A DNA stretch of 40,365 nt from Mucilaginibacter xinganensis (GTDB taxonomy: Bacteria; Bacteroidota; Bacteroidia; Sphingobacteriales; Sphingobacteriaceae): positions 1 to 40,365 of the forward strand of contig JAMFSA010000016.1 of assembly GCA_026225055.1 (NCBI GenBank), in the 5' to 3' direction. Below are positions 22,996-31,555 of this stretch, one piece after another. Position 1 is the stretch's first letter. Each line of letters starts with the position of its first letter. A program made the translations under genes and the position numbers. The notes below the pieces were generated by a model, which worked only from the letters and a program-made list of their open reading frames with translations, made no database searches and was not told the origin of the DNA.

Positions 22996-23640
22996 ATGAA
23001 AATAATATTTACCATACTGCTGCTGTTTTGCGGCGCGTGTTTGTTTGCGCAGGGCACTAATGTTGGGCCTAATATCACCAAGGCCTTTATTTCGCATGGC
23101 TCGGATAAACCAAAGGCCGGTAAGGATACGGTTGTTGAATCGGATACCTCCAAAGAGAATAAGGAGCCGCGATATTTCTATCTGTCGGTTAACGCGGATG
23201 TGTTTGTGAATGCCAAGGGCGGTGTGGCAAAAAGATTTTCGCCGGCGGTAGAGTTTGGCCGTACCTATGGCATTTTTGATATCGGGCTGGCAACAGGGCG
23301 CACCAATTCGCTTGGTTCGGGCAGCGATACTACCCGGTATATCGAGTTCAGGCCCACTATAAATGTGTTCTCCAAAGGCCGTTTCGCCGAGGCGCTTTGC
23401 CTGGGTGGCGGGTATCTTTTCAAAGCTAAACAAGGCTTAATGACGGAGATATGCAATAGCATCAACTTTAATATATCCGAAACAGTAGCTGTAGCGGTTA
23501 CCCAGGGCTACTACTTTTTCGATGGAACAAACAGCAGCCGTAGTACGCAGTATATGGGCTTCGCTTTCACCTATAATTTCCTAAAGCCGCATAGCGTTAA
23601 CAAGCAGCGGAAAAAGGCAGCTATTGTTAGTGATAATTAG
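22996..23640 (+). CDS. Exported outer-membrane beta-barrel-like protein, unknown function
   Basis: A 214-residue protein with a clear signal peptide ending in CLFAQ (about residue 19). A low-complexity Lys/Asp/Ser linker (30-57) leads to a region of alternating beta segments (YFYLSVNADVFVNAKGGVAK, FSPAVEFGRTYGIFDIGLAT, IEFRPTINVFSKGRF) that ends GFAFTYNFL plus a basic tail. The pattern fits a small eight-strand barrel-like protein. No family is recognised with certainty. The gap before it (22887-22995) holds only a GCAAGCGTCCCGTTTGTGG-type repeat fragment at about 22918-22936. Confidence 0.75.
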   Translation: MKIIFTILLLFCGACLFAQGTNVGPNITKAFISHGSDKPKAGKDTVVESDTSKENKEPRYFYLSVNADVFVNAKGGVAKRFSPAVEFGRTYGIFDIGLATGRTNSLGSGSDTTRYIEFRPTINVFSKGRFAEALCLGGGYLFKAKQGLMTEICNSINFNISETVAVAVTQGYYFFDGTNSSRSTQYMGFAFTYNFLKPHSVNKQRKKAAIVSDN

Positions 23641-24145
23641 CGTTCTCAGCAAAGCAAGCATGATGGAGAAACCCCTCCCTGCCCTCTCTATCGCCTACTG
23701 TGTGAACACATCTTTTTGAATAAAATTGGTTTGCATATCCACTCCGTTAGGAATGAAATATTGGTAGAAATTATATACGAAGGGCATTCTTCGCTCCGTT
23801 AGGTGCGATATTATTGGACCATGTATTAAAAACAGGCATGGCTAAACTAAAAGCGGGCTATGTTATGTACCTACGGCACATATAAATATTTCAAACCTGT
23901 TTTTCTACCAATATATAACCCCTACGGGGTTTAAGGCACAACTTGGGTCCACATAGTAGCTCCAAAGGAGAGGGAATCGCGCTATTTTACACGTCAGGTG
24001 ATATTTTAATAAAACCAATTATGAAATAATATTAATTAGAACTTAAAACAAGGTGATTGTTAAAGTGTTATTGTATATAATAACCTCCGACTTTATTACC
24101 GTTTCAAATTAATTTATTTCAATCATCTTAAAGCCGTAAATATAT
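23641..24145. repeat. Repeat-rich gap with inverted ATATTGGTAGAAA arms
   Basis: ATATTGGTAGAAA (23758-23770) and TTTCTACCAATAT (23902-23914) are perfect inverted arms. Between and around them are ACTCCGTTAGGAATGAAATA, CTCCGTTAGGTGCGATATTA and CCCCTACGGGGTTT, sequences of a dispersed non-coding element common in Bacteroidetes. Fragments of another repeat (CCCTCCCTGCCCTCTCT and CCAAAGGAGAGGGAATCGCG) border it. No gene is visible. Confidence 0.55.
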
Positions 24146-24304
24146 ATGGACAGGATATCTACAAAAAGAAAAGGTGAAGTTTCGCTTTTGGGGGCGTTGG
24201 TGGTTTGTGCCGTTGTGATTGCTTTACGCCAATTACTGAAAATACAACAGCACGACGAGTTGAAAATTAAAGATTCAGGCAAAATTAATGTGCCCGGCGC
24301 TTAA
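24146..24304 (+). CDS. Possible 52-residue single-span membrane protein
   Basis: An ATG at 24146 opens a 52-codon frame ending in TAA at 24304. It has a basic start (MDRISTKRKGEV), one hydrophobic helix (SLLGALVVCAVVIALRQLL) and a charged tail (KIQQHDELKIKDSGKINVPG). The positive-inside layout and good composition speak for a real small membrane protein. It has no recognised family, no clear promoter box and stands alone in a long gap, so chance coding remains possible. Confidence 0.4.
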   Translation: MDRISTKRKGEVSLLGALVVCAVVIALRQLLKIQQHDELKIKDSGKINVPGA

Positions 24305-24698
24305 TCCTTTTGGCTATATTTTTCGCCATGATTAAACATGGCTTAACTGTTGCCGTATAAGGGCATCACACAAGCATTAACACAACCGAAAATATTAGCT
24401 AAATATTACATAATCAACGCTAACAGTTAAGTTGAAAGCCAACAACATCAATTGGTATAATTATTGATAATGAGTTAGTTGTGTTGAATATTTTCCGCAC
24501 CGCGGGTAAATAATCTCTCAGTCACCGATTTGGTCTGCCGTAATTCCGCTGAATATCCCTATTATCTTTTTAGGGCCCTTCCGTTCAAAACAGCGGTATT
24601 TATTTACATTAATTTAGCTGTTTGTTAACAGGTTACGCATTATACGTGGTTAGCCTGATTATTGTTTGCTGTAATCAATTATACCTATTACAGAACCA
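24305..24698. other. Intergenic gap, no gene seen
   Basis: AT-rich DNA without convincing coding frames. A GCCATG-ATTAAA-CATGGC hairpin lies at about 24325-24342, preceded by a T run, which would suit a minus-strand rather than a plus-strand terminator. No promoter with the TAnnTTTG consensus stands out near 24699. Confidence 0.5.
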
Positions 24699-25379
24699 AT
24701 GCTATCTGATCTATTGCTATTAGTTTCCCCTATTGCTAAAAAATCTGTCTTCGTTTTAATCCTCCTATTGCCTGTAGTAGCCCTTACACAGTCGAAAAAG
24801 CATGGTTCCCTTAAAGTTTTAAAGGCAAACAATGGCTTTAATGGCATAACCATGGGTGCAAATGTAAACCAGTTAACCGGCTCGCTGGCTTACCTTGATG
24901 GCAACAGCCGGGTCGACGCCGATAGCTGCCTGCGCTATGTATATACCAATGAAGAATTGCTGAAAATTGACACCAACCTTAAGCTTGATGGCATTGGCAT
25001 ACGCGCTTATAAAGATACCATCGTTAACATCTACCTGTTCTTCCGGATGGAGGAAGCTTATAAAGTAATGAGTAAGTTCCTGGATAGCTACGGGCAGTTT
25101 AACGAAAAGCCGCAGGAATACACCGATATATATAACTGGAATACGATCCCTATAAACTTATCGCTCAATTACTCCGCACAGATAGATATGGGGATTGCCG
25201 TTTTTACCAACAATGCACTAATGAAGCAAGTTGCCACAGCCCGTGAAAAACGCGACCAGCGATCAATACGTGTAGCTGCCGCGCAGTCGTTAGCTAACAA
25301 GATGCGCGATAGTGTGGAAAGTATAAACCGGGTGGTGCTGCGTAAAGCATCGCTGGAGGCAATACATTTTGCCCCCTGA
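24699..25379 (+). CDS. Exported hypothetical protein (226 aa)
   Basis: The N-terminus has a long hydrophobic segment (SVFVLILLLPVVALTQ, about residues 16-31), a signal peptide with an extended n-region. The mature part begins with basic residues, then GFNGITMGANVNQLTGSLAY, a mixed alpha/beta region (GIGIRAYKDTIVNIYLFFRM), and ends in an Arg/Ala-rich helical tail. The G-x-x-M/L-x-x-x-V-x-x-L opening recalls small periplasmic proteins with an SLBB-like or BLIP-like layout, but I cannot assign a family. It converges on tetR, and a long inverted repeat separates the two genes. Confidence 0.7.
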   Translation: MLSDLLLLVSPIAKKSVFVLILLLPVVALTQSKKHGSLKVLKANNGFNGITMGANVNQLTGSLAYLDGNSRVDADSCLRYVYTNEELLKIDTNLKLDGIGIRAYKDTIVNIYLFFRMEEAYKVMSKFLDSYGQFNEKPQEYTDIYNWNTIPINLSLNYSAQIDMGIAVFTNNALMKQVATAREKRDQRSIRVAAAQSLANKMRDSVESINRVVLRKASLEAIHFAP

Positions 25380-25401
25380 AGGGAAACACAGTTATTACCA
25401 A

Positions 25402-25515
25402 GCGTCATTGCGAGGTACGAACCAATCTCTAAACTATACAGAGCGAAAAAAATGGGATAAAATCCTAAAGGTTGATCTGCCTACGTAGAGATTGCTTCGT
25501 ACCTCGCAATGACGC
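25402..25515. repeat. Inverted repeat, GCGTCATTGCGAG family, second full copy
   Basis: Arms 25402-25430 and 25487-25515 (29 bp, one mismatch) enclose a 56-bp loop. Arm ends (GCGTCATTGCGAG) and the inner AAACTATACAG match the element at 9747-9836, but the middle of the arm differs (GTACGAA versus CGATAGC). Like that copy it separates two convergent genes. Confidence 0.9.
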
Positions 25516-25565
25516 GCGGAGAAAATGAGAATGGTAACAATCAGAATCCTCGGCAGGGTGAGGTC

Positions 25566-26147
25566 TTAAATAGTTATAGCCGCCTTAACCAAATACGGCA
25601 GGATCTCTTTTTGGAAAGACACAAAGTTCTTGCGTACATCTGAATCACTTACAGAGGTAAAAGCGAAGCTGAAAACAATACTTTTGCTGCACTTCACCAA
25701 AAAGCGCAGCTTTTGCAGGTAAGCATCATGCTTGCGGATGCCATTTAACTGCGAGAAAGCATATACCAGCAGTTCTTCCAGCTCGTTTGATAAATTTTTG
25801 AGAAAAGCCTGTGAGTTCGCGGATTCGCGGATGAAATCCCATCCGATAAACTCGTTACAGATGGTATATGACAGGCGGCAGGTTTTCATGATGAGGTTAT
25901 TCAACTGTTCCTCCTCACCCATATCAGGGGTATTGGTATGGATCAGCTCATCAACGCTCACTTTAATATAATCCATCAGCAAGGCGTGCAAAACAGCTTC
26001 CTTGCTATCAAAATACTTATAGATAGTTGCCTTGGCTATTTTAGCCTTTTTAGCAATTTCATTAACACTGGTTTTATGATAACCGAATTTGCGGAATAAC
26101 TCCTGTGCCGCCCGCTTTATACTATCTTTAATTTTGTCGGCTTCCAT
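25566..26147 (-). CDS. TetR/AcrR-family transcriptional regulator
   Basis: A 193-residue regulator. The TetR_N helix-turn-helix is at about residues 8-55: AAQELFRKFGYHKTSVNEIA, then AKIAKATIYKYFDSKEAVLH. The C-terminal ligand domain is all-helical with no recognised subfamily. Its ATG directly abuts the stop codon of the lipoprotein gene upstream, so it is the last gene of the kbl-pheS-lipoprotein-tetR run. The combination with housekeeping genes gives no hint of its target; it may control its own operon or a distant efflux system. No TetR-type operator palindrome was found next to it. Confidence 0.93.
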   Translation of the reverse strand: MEADKIKDSIKRAAQELFRKFGYHKTSVNEIAKKAKIAKATIYKYFDSKEAVLHALLMDYIKVSVDELIHTNTPDMGEEEQLNNLIMKTCRLSYTICNEFIGWDFIRESANSQAFLKNLSNELEELLVYAFSQLNGIRKHDAYLQKLRFLVKCSKSIVFSFAFTSVSDSDVRKNFVSFQKEILPYLVKAAITI

Positions 26148-26564
26148 TTAATAATTTTGAATAACGATGTTATAACCGGAATCAACAAACACGCTGTACG
26201 ACAGCAGCGATTGTGTAGCCGGCGCTTTTACAGGAGTGCCGTCATATAACGAGAACTTTGATCCGCTACAGGGGTCGGTCACGGTCAAATCTCCACTATC
26301 AATAGTTACGGCGCATCTTTTTTCAGGCTGATAACTACTGCAACGGTCATAGGCCACATATGCACCATCGGCCCTGTGATATACTACTATACCAGCTACC
26401 CCACCACTAATATTAATGGCAACACCAACACCCCGTAACGCGCTAAACTGCGGGCTCAGTAACGAACCCTGGATATATACCGCAACGCTGGGTACCGGAT
26501 CACTGTTTTTACCGCATGACAGGCAAACAATGGCTATTAACACTATAAGGTAGCTCTTTTTCAT
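26148..26564 (-). CDS. Rieske-fold-like lipoprotein lacking histidine ligands
   Basis: A 138-residue lipoprotein with lipobox CLSC (mature Cys at residue 17). The C-terminal half follows the Rieske order: YDRCSSYQP, then CAVTIDSG, then DPCSGSKFSLYDGTPVKAPA and TQSLLSYSVFV. The second block aligns with the Rieske CxxHGSxF loop, and GTPVKAPATQSL with its GxxxxGPAxxPL segment. The histidines of both CxH and CxxH ligand pairs are absent (CSS and CSGS), so it should not hold a normal [2Fe-2S] cluster; the cysteines could form disulfides. The start overlaps the pheS stop as ATGA. Function unknown. The assignment is from motif resemblance only. Confidence 0.7.
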   Translation of the reverse strand: MKKSYLIVLIAIVCLSCGKNSDPVPSVAVYIQGSLLSPQFSALRGVGVAINISGGVAGIVVYHRADGAYVAYDRCSSYQPEKRCAVTIDSGDLTVTDPCSGSKFSLYDGTPVKAPATQSLLSYSVFVDSGYNIVIQNY

Positions 26565-27595
26565 ATGATCTCTGTTTGAAATTGTTTTAAGAAACGAACA
26601 TCGTTCTCAGAAAACAAACGCAGATCACGTATAACATATTTTAAGTTAGCAATTCTTTCTATACCCATACCAAAGGCAAAGCCGGTATATTTCTTACTGT
26701 CGATACCGCAATTTTCCAGCACGTTAGGGTCAACCATGCCGCAGCCTAATATCTCCACCCAGCCGCTGTATTTACACATATTACAGCCAGAGCCCTTGCA
26801 AATGGTGCAAGAGATATCCATCTCTGCCGATGGCTCGGTGAATGGGAAGTACGACGGCCTGAAACGCACCTTGGTACCTTCGCCATAAAGCTCCTGCACA
26901 AAGTGGTAAAGCGTTTGTTTAAGATCAGCAAATGATACATTCTCATCTACATACAAACCTTCAACCTGGTGAAAGAAACAATGCGCACGGGCCGAGATAG
27001 CCTCGTTACGGTAAACCCGGCCCGGCATTATAGCGCGGAACGGTGGTTTGCCGCTTTCCATCATCCTTACCTGTACCGATGAGGTATGTGTACGCAGGGC
27101 AATATCATCCTTGCCGCTGTTCTTTTTAATGAAGAAGGTATCCTGCATATCACGTGCGGGATGTTCCTCAGGGAAATTAAGCGCCGAAAAGTTATGCCAG
27201 TCGTCCTCAATCTCCGGGCCTTCAGCCACAACGAAACCTAAGCGTTTATAAATATCGATGATCTCGTTGCGCACCAGCGAAAGCGGATGGCGCGAGCCGA
27301 TATCAAAACCATCGCCGGGTAAGGTCAGGTCTTGCTGTGAGTCGTGAGTGGTGACTTGTGAGTCGGTAGCCTCTTTCAGCTCAGCATACTTTGCTTCGGC
27401 CAGTTGTTTAAACTGGTTAAGCACTTTACCGAAAGTCCGTTTCTCTTCCGGACCAACGGTCTTAAACTCCTCGAACAAATCCTTTATGATACCCTTTGTA
27501 CCCAAAAATTTTACACGAAAAGTTTCCAGTTCATCAGCATTTGCCGGCGAAAAGGCGTTGATCTCAGCAGTATATTGGTCTATTTTTTCTTGCAT
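26561..27595 (-). CDS. pheS: Phenylalanine--tRNA ligase alpha subunit
   Basis: A 344-residue class-II synthetase subunit; it forms an alpha2beta2 enzyme with PheT, whose gene is not in the window. Present are the N-terminal coiled coil (from MQEKIDQYTAEINAF), HPLSLVRNEIIDIYKRLGF, motif 2 ISARAHCFFHQVEGLYVDE, FPFTEPSAEMD and motif 3 FAFGMGIERIANLKY. A Cys cluster CTICKGSGCNMCKYSGW sits before the conserved WVEILGCGMV, a known variant of this subunit. The linker between coiled coil and catalytic domain (about residues 83-95) is encoded by GAGTC-type simple repeats. I chose the ATG at 27595 over the frame opening at 27613. It starts 19 bp after the kbl stop and overlaps the next gene by 4 bp. 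Confidence 0.96.
   Translation of the reverse strand: MQEKIDQYTAEINAFSPANADELETFRVKFLGTKGIIKDLFEEFKTVGPEEKRTFGKVLNQFKQLAEAKYAELKEATDSQVTTHDSQQDLTLPGDGFDIGSRHPLSLVRNEIIDIYKRLGFVVAEGPEIEDDWHNFSALNFPEEHPARDMQDTFFIKKNSGKDDIALRTHTSSVQVRMMESGKPPFRAIMPGRVYRNEAISARAHCFFHQVEGLYVDENVSFADLKQTLYHFVQELYGEGTKVRFRPSYFPFTEPSAEMDISCTICKGSGCNMCKYSGWVEILGCGMVDPNVLENCGIDSKKYTGFAFGMGIERIANLKYVIRDLRLFSENDVRFLKQFQTEII
27337..27366. repeat. GTGAGTCGTGAGT simple repeat inside pheS
   Basis: TGAGTCGTGAGTGGTGACTT and GTGAGTCGG form a degenerate 7-bp tandem repeat in the pheS linker. It is in frame, so the encoded protein stays intact. Very similar strings occur between genes at 38251-38389. Confidence 0.6.
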
Positions 27596-27614
27596 TATGC
27601 AGCAAATTAACAAA

Positions 27615-28805
27615 TTATTTCAAAACTCCCAGTTCCTTACCCACCTTGCTGAACGCGGCGATAGCTTTATCCAGGTGAGTGGTTTCGTGCGCGGCAGAGA
27701 TCTGCACCCTTATACGGGCCTTACCCTGCGGCACAACCGGGTAATAAAAACCGATAACGTAGATACCTTCATCCAGCATTTTAGCGGCAAACTCCTGGGC
27801 CAGCTTAGCATCGTACAACATAACCGGCACTATTGGGTGTACGCCCGGTTTTATGTCGAAACCCGCTTCCGTCATTTTCTGGCGGAAATATTGGGTGTTC
27901 TTTTCCAGCTTATCACGCAGGTCGGTAGTCTCGCTCAGCATGTTGAGCACCGCTATTGATGCGCCGGTAATTGCCGGGGCTAGCGTGTTAGAGAACAGGT
28001 ACGGGCGCGAACGCTGGCGCAGCATATCAATAATCTCTTTACGGCCTGATGTAAAACCGCCTGAAGCGCCACCCAAAGCTTTACCTAATGTGCCGGTAAT
28101 GATATCAATCTTACCTATTACATTATGGTACTCATGCGTGCCGCGACCTGTTTTACCCATAAAGCCCGAGCAATGGCTCTCATCGATCATCACCAAAGCC
28201 TTATATTTTTCGGCCAGCTCACAAATTTTATCCAGCTGGGCAACCGTGCCATCCATAGAGAATGCGCCATCAGTAACAATGATACGGTGACGGCAACCGG
28301 CAGTTATTTTTAATTTCTCTTCCAGGTCGGCCATATCATCGTGCTTGTAGCGCTGGCGCTGTGCCTTGCATAAACGTACACCATCAATAATTGAGGCATG
28401 GTTCAATTCATCCGATATGATGGCATCCTGGTCATTGAACAAAGGTTCAAACACCCCACCATTGGCATCAAATGCTGCTGCATATAATATAGTATCCTCC
28501 GTGCCCAAAAACTCAGCTATTTTAGTTTCAAGCTCTTTGTGGATATCCTGCGTACCGCAGATGAACCTTACAGATGACAAGCCATAACCATGTGTATCCA
28601 TAACTGCTTTTGCAGCTTCAATAACTTTTTTATTGCCTGAAAGGCCCAAATAGTTGTTGGCACAAAAGTTTATTACCTCCTTACCACCCTGTACGGTGAT
28701 ATCAGCACCCTGTGCCGAAGTTATAATTCTTTCCTTTTTGTATAAGCCAGCCGCTTCAATATCTGCAAGCTCCTGCTGCAATACCGGTTTTAGTGTATCG
28801 TACAT
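27615..28805 (-). CDS. kbl: Glycine C-acetyltransferase (2-amino-3-ketobutyrate CoA ligase)
   Basis: A 396-residue PLP enzyme of the alpha-oxoamine synthase group that interconverts glycine + acetyl-CoA and 2-amino-3-ketobutyrate in threonine breakdown. Hallmarks: FCANNYLGLSGNKKV (47-61), THGYGLSSVRFICGTQDIHK, SDELNHASIIDG (131-142), VTDGAFSMDG, IDESHCSGFMGKTGRG and the PLP lysine 242 in TGTLGKALGGASGG. Length and start (MYDTLKPVLQQEL) match Kbl rather than serine palmitoyltransferase or BioF, which belong to the same fold. No threonine dehydrogenase (tdh) gene is adjacent. It heads a minus-strand run with pheS 19 bp downstream. Confidence 0.94.
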   Translation of the reverse strand: MYDTLKPVLQQELADIEAAGLYKKERIITSAQGADITVQGGKEVINFCANNYLGLSGNKKVIEAAKAVMDTHGYGLSSVRFICGTQDIHKELETKIAEFLGTEDTILYAAAFDANGGVFEPLFNDQDAIISDELNHASIIDGVRLCKAQRQRYKHDDMADLEEKLKITAGCRHRIIVTDGAFSMDGTVAQLDKICELAEKYKALVMIDESHCSGFMGKTGRGTHEYHNVIGKIDIITGTLGKALGGASGGFTSGRKEIIDMLRQRSRPYLFSNTLAPAITGASIAVLNMLSETTDLRDKLEKNTQYFRQKMTEAGFDIKPGVHPIVPVMLYDAKLAQEFAAKMLDEGIYVIGFYYPVVPQGKARIRVQISAAHETTHLDKAIAAFSKVGKELGVLK

Positions 28806-28824
28806 GGTCAGTTAATTTGAGGTG

Positions 28825-28832
28825 CAAAATTA
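28825..28832 (-). promoter_or_regulatory. -7 box of the kbl operon
   Basis: Minus-strand TAATTTTG is an exact TAnnTTTG match 20 bp before the kbl ATG. It would drive kbl-pheS-lipoprotein-tetR. The -33 TTG is not clear; a TTTG at 28845-28848 is too close. Confidence 0.4.
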
Positions 28833-28930
28833 AGCATTAACAGGCAAACGATTAACTTAAATTTTATGATTAAAATTTATTAGCTGCCGCTTAAAACATT
28901 TTTATTGTAAAAAGTATTTATAAGTATCCT

Positions 28931-31411
28931 ATGTTGAGACATTTACTACTTATTTTCATCCCATTTATTGCGCTTTCGGCGTCGGCCCAGCAATATACTT
29001 TATCGGGGCGTATCTCCGATCAGCAAAACCATGCCGTTGAGTTTGCATCCATCTATATAAGAAACAGTACATATGGCACTACTGCCAATGAGAGCGGGCG
29101 GTACCAGTTTAAGCTGAACCCAGGTACTTATAGTGTAATTTATCGTTTTGTGGGATATAAAGAACGAATAGAATCGGTTACCATTGCCGACCATGATGAA
29201 GTACGCAATATTAAAATGGAAAATGAAGTATTTGAGCTTGATACAATACAGGTAAAAAGCAAACATCATGTAAAAGATACCGCTGCCAATGATATTATGC
29301 GGCAGGTTATAGCCAAACGTGAATTTTATTTGAACGAGGTTAATGAATACTCTTGCGCGGTATACATTAAAGGAGTGCAAAGGCTGCTCAAAGCCCCGAA
29401 AAAGTTAATGGGTAAAACGGTACAAGAGAAACTTGATCTCGATTCTATGGGCCGTGGTATATTATTTCAGGCTGAATCATTTTCAACTTTAAGCATTAAA
29501 CAGCCTAACCAGATAAGGGAAGAAACCATAGCAACCAAAACCGTAGGACTAAACCCAACATTTAATTACACAAAAGCATCCGACCTGAATGTTAATTTTT
29601 ACAAGAATATATTCTCCATCCCGGGATTAAGCAGTCATGGCTTTTTGTCGCCAGTGGCAAGTAATGCTTTTAATTTATACAGATATAAATTAGTTGGCCG
29701 CACCCGCGAAAACGGACGGGTTATCGACCAGATCCAGGTTATTCCCCGCCATGATCATACCCCTACTTTTAAAGGCAGCATTTATGTACTGGAAGGCGAT
29801 TGGCGTCTATATAGCATCGATCTTTACCTAACTAAAAAAGATAACGGCCTTAATTTTATTGACACCATGAAGGTGAGCCAGCAATACATCCCGATAAAGG
29901 ACAATATATGGCAGTTGGTTTCGTCGCAATACAGTTTTTCAGGCACCGTATTGGGCTTTACCTTCGGTGGATATTATAACAGCATTTACAACAATTATAA
30001 CCTCGCCCCCAAATTTCCGGACGGTTATTTTACCGGTGAGATATTGAAGTTTGATACCACGGCCACAACCAAAAGTGCAGATTATTGGAACACTAACCGC
30101 CCGGTACCACTAACCGTACAGGAAGCAAAAGATCTAAATGAAAAAGACAGTTTGGCCAGCATAAAGCGATCCAAAGGCTATCTGGATTCATTACAAAAAT
30201 CAAATAACAGGTTCCTGCCTATTCCGTATATCGTGTTCGGGCATACATCTACCTATAAAAACGGCACCGATTCAGTTTACCTGTACCCTTTTCTCAATAC
30301 ACTTTATTACAATACAGTTGAAGGTTACGGCCTAAACTTACAGGCCAGGTATACACATAAGATCAACGATCTGCAGTCGTATGATTTTACACCGGAGTTG
30401 CGATATGGAGTTGGTAACAAAATGTTCACTGCCAACGTAAATGGTGAATATAATTACGATCCTTTTCACAACGCTAAATTCTTCGGAGGCTTCGGCAGCG
30501 CTATACTCGATTTGAATAACGTGGGTACACGTTCATTGTACTTTAACACGTTGAGTACTCTATTAAGTGAGCGTAACTTTGTTAAATATTATAAATCAGA
30601 ATATGGCGATATCGGCTATCAGCGCGAAATAGCCAACGGTGTTTTGTGGACCGCCAGTTTAACCTACGCCGACCGTACCCAACTATTCAACACCTCATTT
30701 AACCATATAAATACTTTTAAGGACAGGTCGTACACCTCCAACAATCCCTTAATGCCTGATGCCCCGGCCGACGATAAATCCATATTATTCCCCGAGAATA
30801 AGGCTTTGACCTTTTTTACTTCCTTCAGACTGACTTTTGATCAGCAATACATCACGCGCCCAACCGGCAGGATCGATCTGACTTCAAAGTATCCGGTTGT
30901 AACAGTTGATTACCGCCAGGGCATTAATAGCCTGGGATCTGATGTTAAGTATAATTTCGCATCCTTAAATATAGCACAAAACCGTATTCCGATAGGTTTG
31001 GTTGGCTACTCGGCATTCAGTCTTACCGCAGGCGATTTCTTTAATCGCGACAAGCTGTATTTTATGGACTATAATCACTTTTTAGGTAACCAGGGTACCA
31101 CTTTCGATCCTACCTATGTGGGTAGTTTTCACTTCTTGCCGTTCTATACTTTTAGTACCGATCAAGCCTTTTTAGAAGCTCATTACCAGCATAATTTTGC
31201 AGGCGTACTGCTTGACAAGCTCGATTTTTTACGCAGCCTGAAACTGGAAGAAATTGTAGGCGCTAACTATCTTGCAGAAAAAGGCCATCCCGATTATACG
31301 GAGTTTTATGTCGGCCTGCAACGCTTCATCTTCAGGGTTGATTACGGTATCTCTTACGCCGGCGACAAAAAATACATGCAGGGATTCAAGATCTATTACG
31401 GGATAAGATAA
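28931..31411 (+). CDS. DUF5686 / carboxypeptidase-regulatory-like outer-membrane protein
   Basis: An 826-residue exported protein of the DUF5686 family. The signal peptide ends ALSASAQ (about residue 19). A carboxypeptidase-regulatory-like beta-sandwich follows (about 22-105: LSGRISDQQNHAVEFASIYI, GTYSVIYRFVGYKERIESVT). The remainder is a long beta-rich region with VYIKGVQRLLKAPKKLMGK, FAGVLLDKLDFLRSLKLEE and a C-terminal YGISYAGDKKYMQGFKIYYG that resembles a barrel terminus. It lacks a TonB plug. The family is widespread in Bacteroidetes with no proven function; a surface or outer-membrane role is likely. The divergent neighbour is kbl. Confidence 0.9.
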   Translation: MLRHLLLIFIPFIALSASAQQYTLSGRISDQQNHAVEFASIYIRNSTYGTTANESGRYQFKLNPGTYSVIYRFVGYKERIESVTIADHDEVRNIKMENEVFELDTIQVKSKHHVKDTAANDIMRQVIAKREFYLNEVNEYSCAVYIKGVQRLLKAPKKLMGKTVQEKLDLDSMGRGILFQAESFSTLSIKQPNQIREETIATKTVGLNPTFNYTKASDLNVNFYKNIFSIPGLSSHGFLSPVASNAFNLYRYKLVGRTRENGRVIDQIQVIPRHDHTPTFKGSIYVLEGDWRLYSIDLYLTKKDNGLNFIDTMKVSQQYIPIKDNIWQLVSSQYSFSGTVLGFTFGGYYNSIYNNYNLAPKFPDGYFTGEILKFDTTATTKSADYWNTNRPVPLTVQEAKDLNEKDSLASIKRSKGYLDSLQKSNNRFLPIPYIVFGHTSTYKNGTDSVYLYPFLNTLYYNTVEGYGLNLQARYTHKINDLQSYDFTPELRYGVGNKMFTANVNGEYNYDPFHNAKFFGGFGSAILDLNNVGTRSLYFNTLSTLLSERNFVKYYKSEYGDIGYQREIANGVLWTASLTYADRTQLFNTSFNHINTFKDRSYTSNNPLMPDAPADDKSILFPENKALTFFTSFRLTFDQQYITRPTGRIDLTSKYPVVTVDYRQGINSLGSDVKYNFASLNIAQNRIPIGLVGYSAFSLTAGDFFNRDKLYFMDYNHFLGNQGTTFDPTYVGSFHFLPFYTFSTDQAFLEAHYQHNFAGVLLDKLDFLRSLKLEEIVGANYLAEKGHPDYTEFYVGLQRFIFRVDYGISYAGDKKYMQGFKIYYGIR

Positions 31412-31473
31412 GGAACCAGGATTCAACGGATTATGCTTGATTTTCCAGGATTTGACATGCCGATTAGTATTTT

Positions 31474-31507
31474 TCAAACTAATCACTCATCTCTAATCAC
31501 AAATCAC
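31474..31507. repeat. Degenerate AATCACT simple repeat
   Basis: CAAACTAATCACTCATCTCT followed by AATCACAAATCACT repeats a 7-8-bp unit just upstream of the trhO promoter. The minus-strand form GATTAGAGATGAGTGATTAG matches the segment at 13236-13260 in type. Confidence 0.5.
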
Positions 31508-31515
31508 TAAATTTG
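31508..31515 (+). promoter_or_regulatory. -7 box of the trhO promoter
   Basis: TAAATTTG is an exact TAnnTTTG match 40 bp before the trhO ATG. The sequence upstream is the simple repeat at 31474-31507, so the -33 region is repeat-derived; no TTG at the right distance. Confidence 0.4.
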
Positions 31516-31555
31516 CGCCTCATTTAACACTGTTTGCAGCAGTATCAATGATTGT

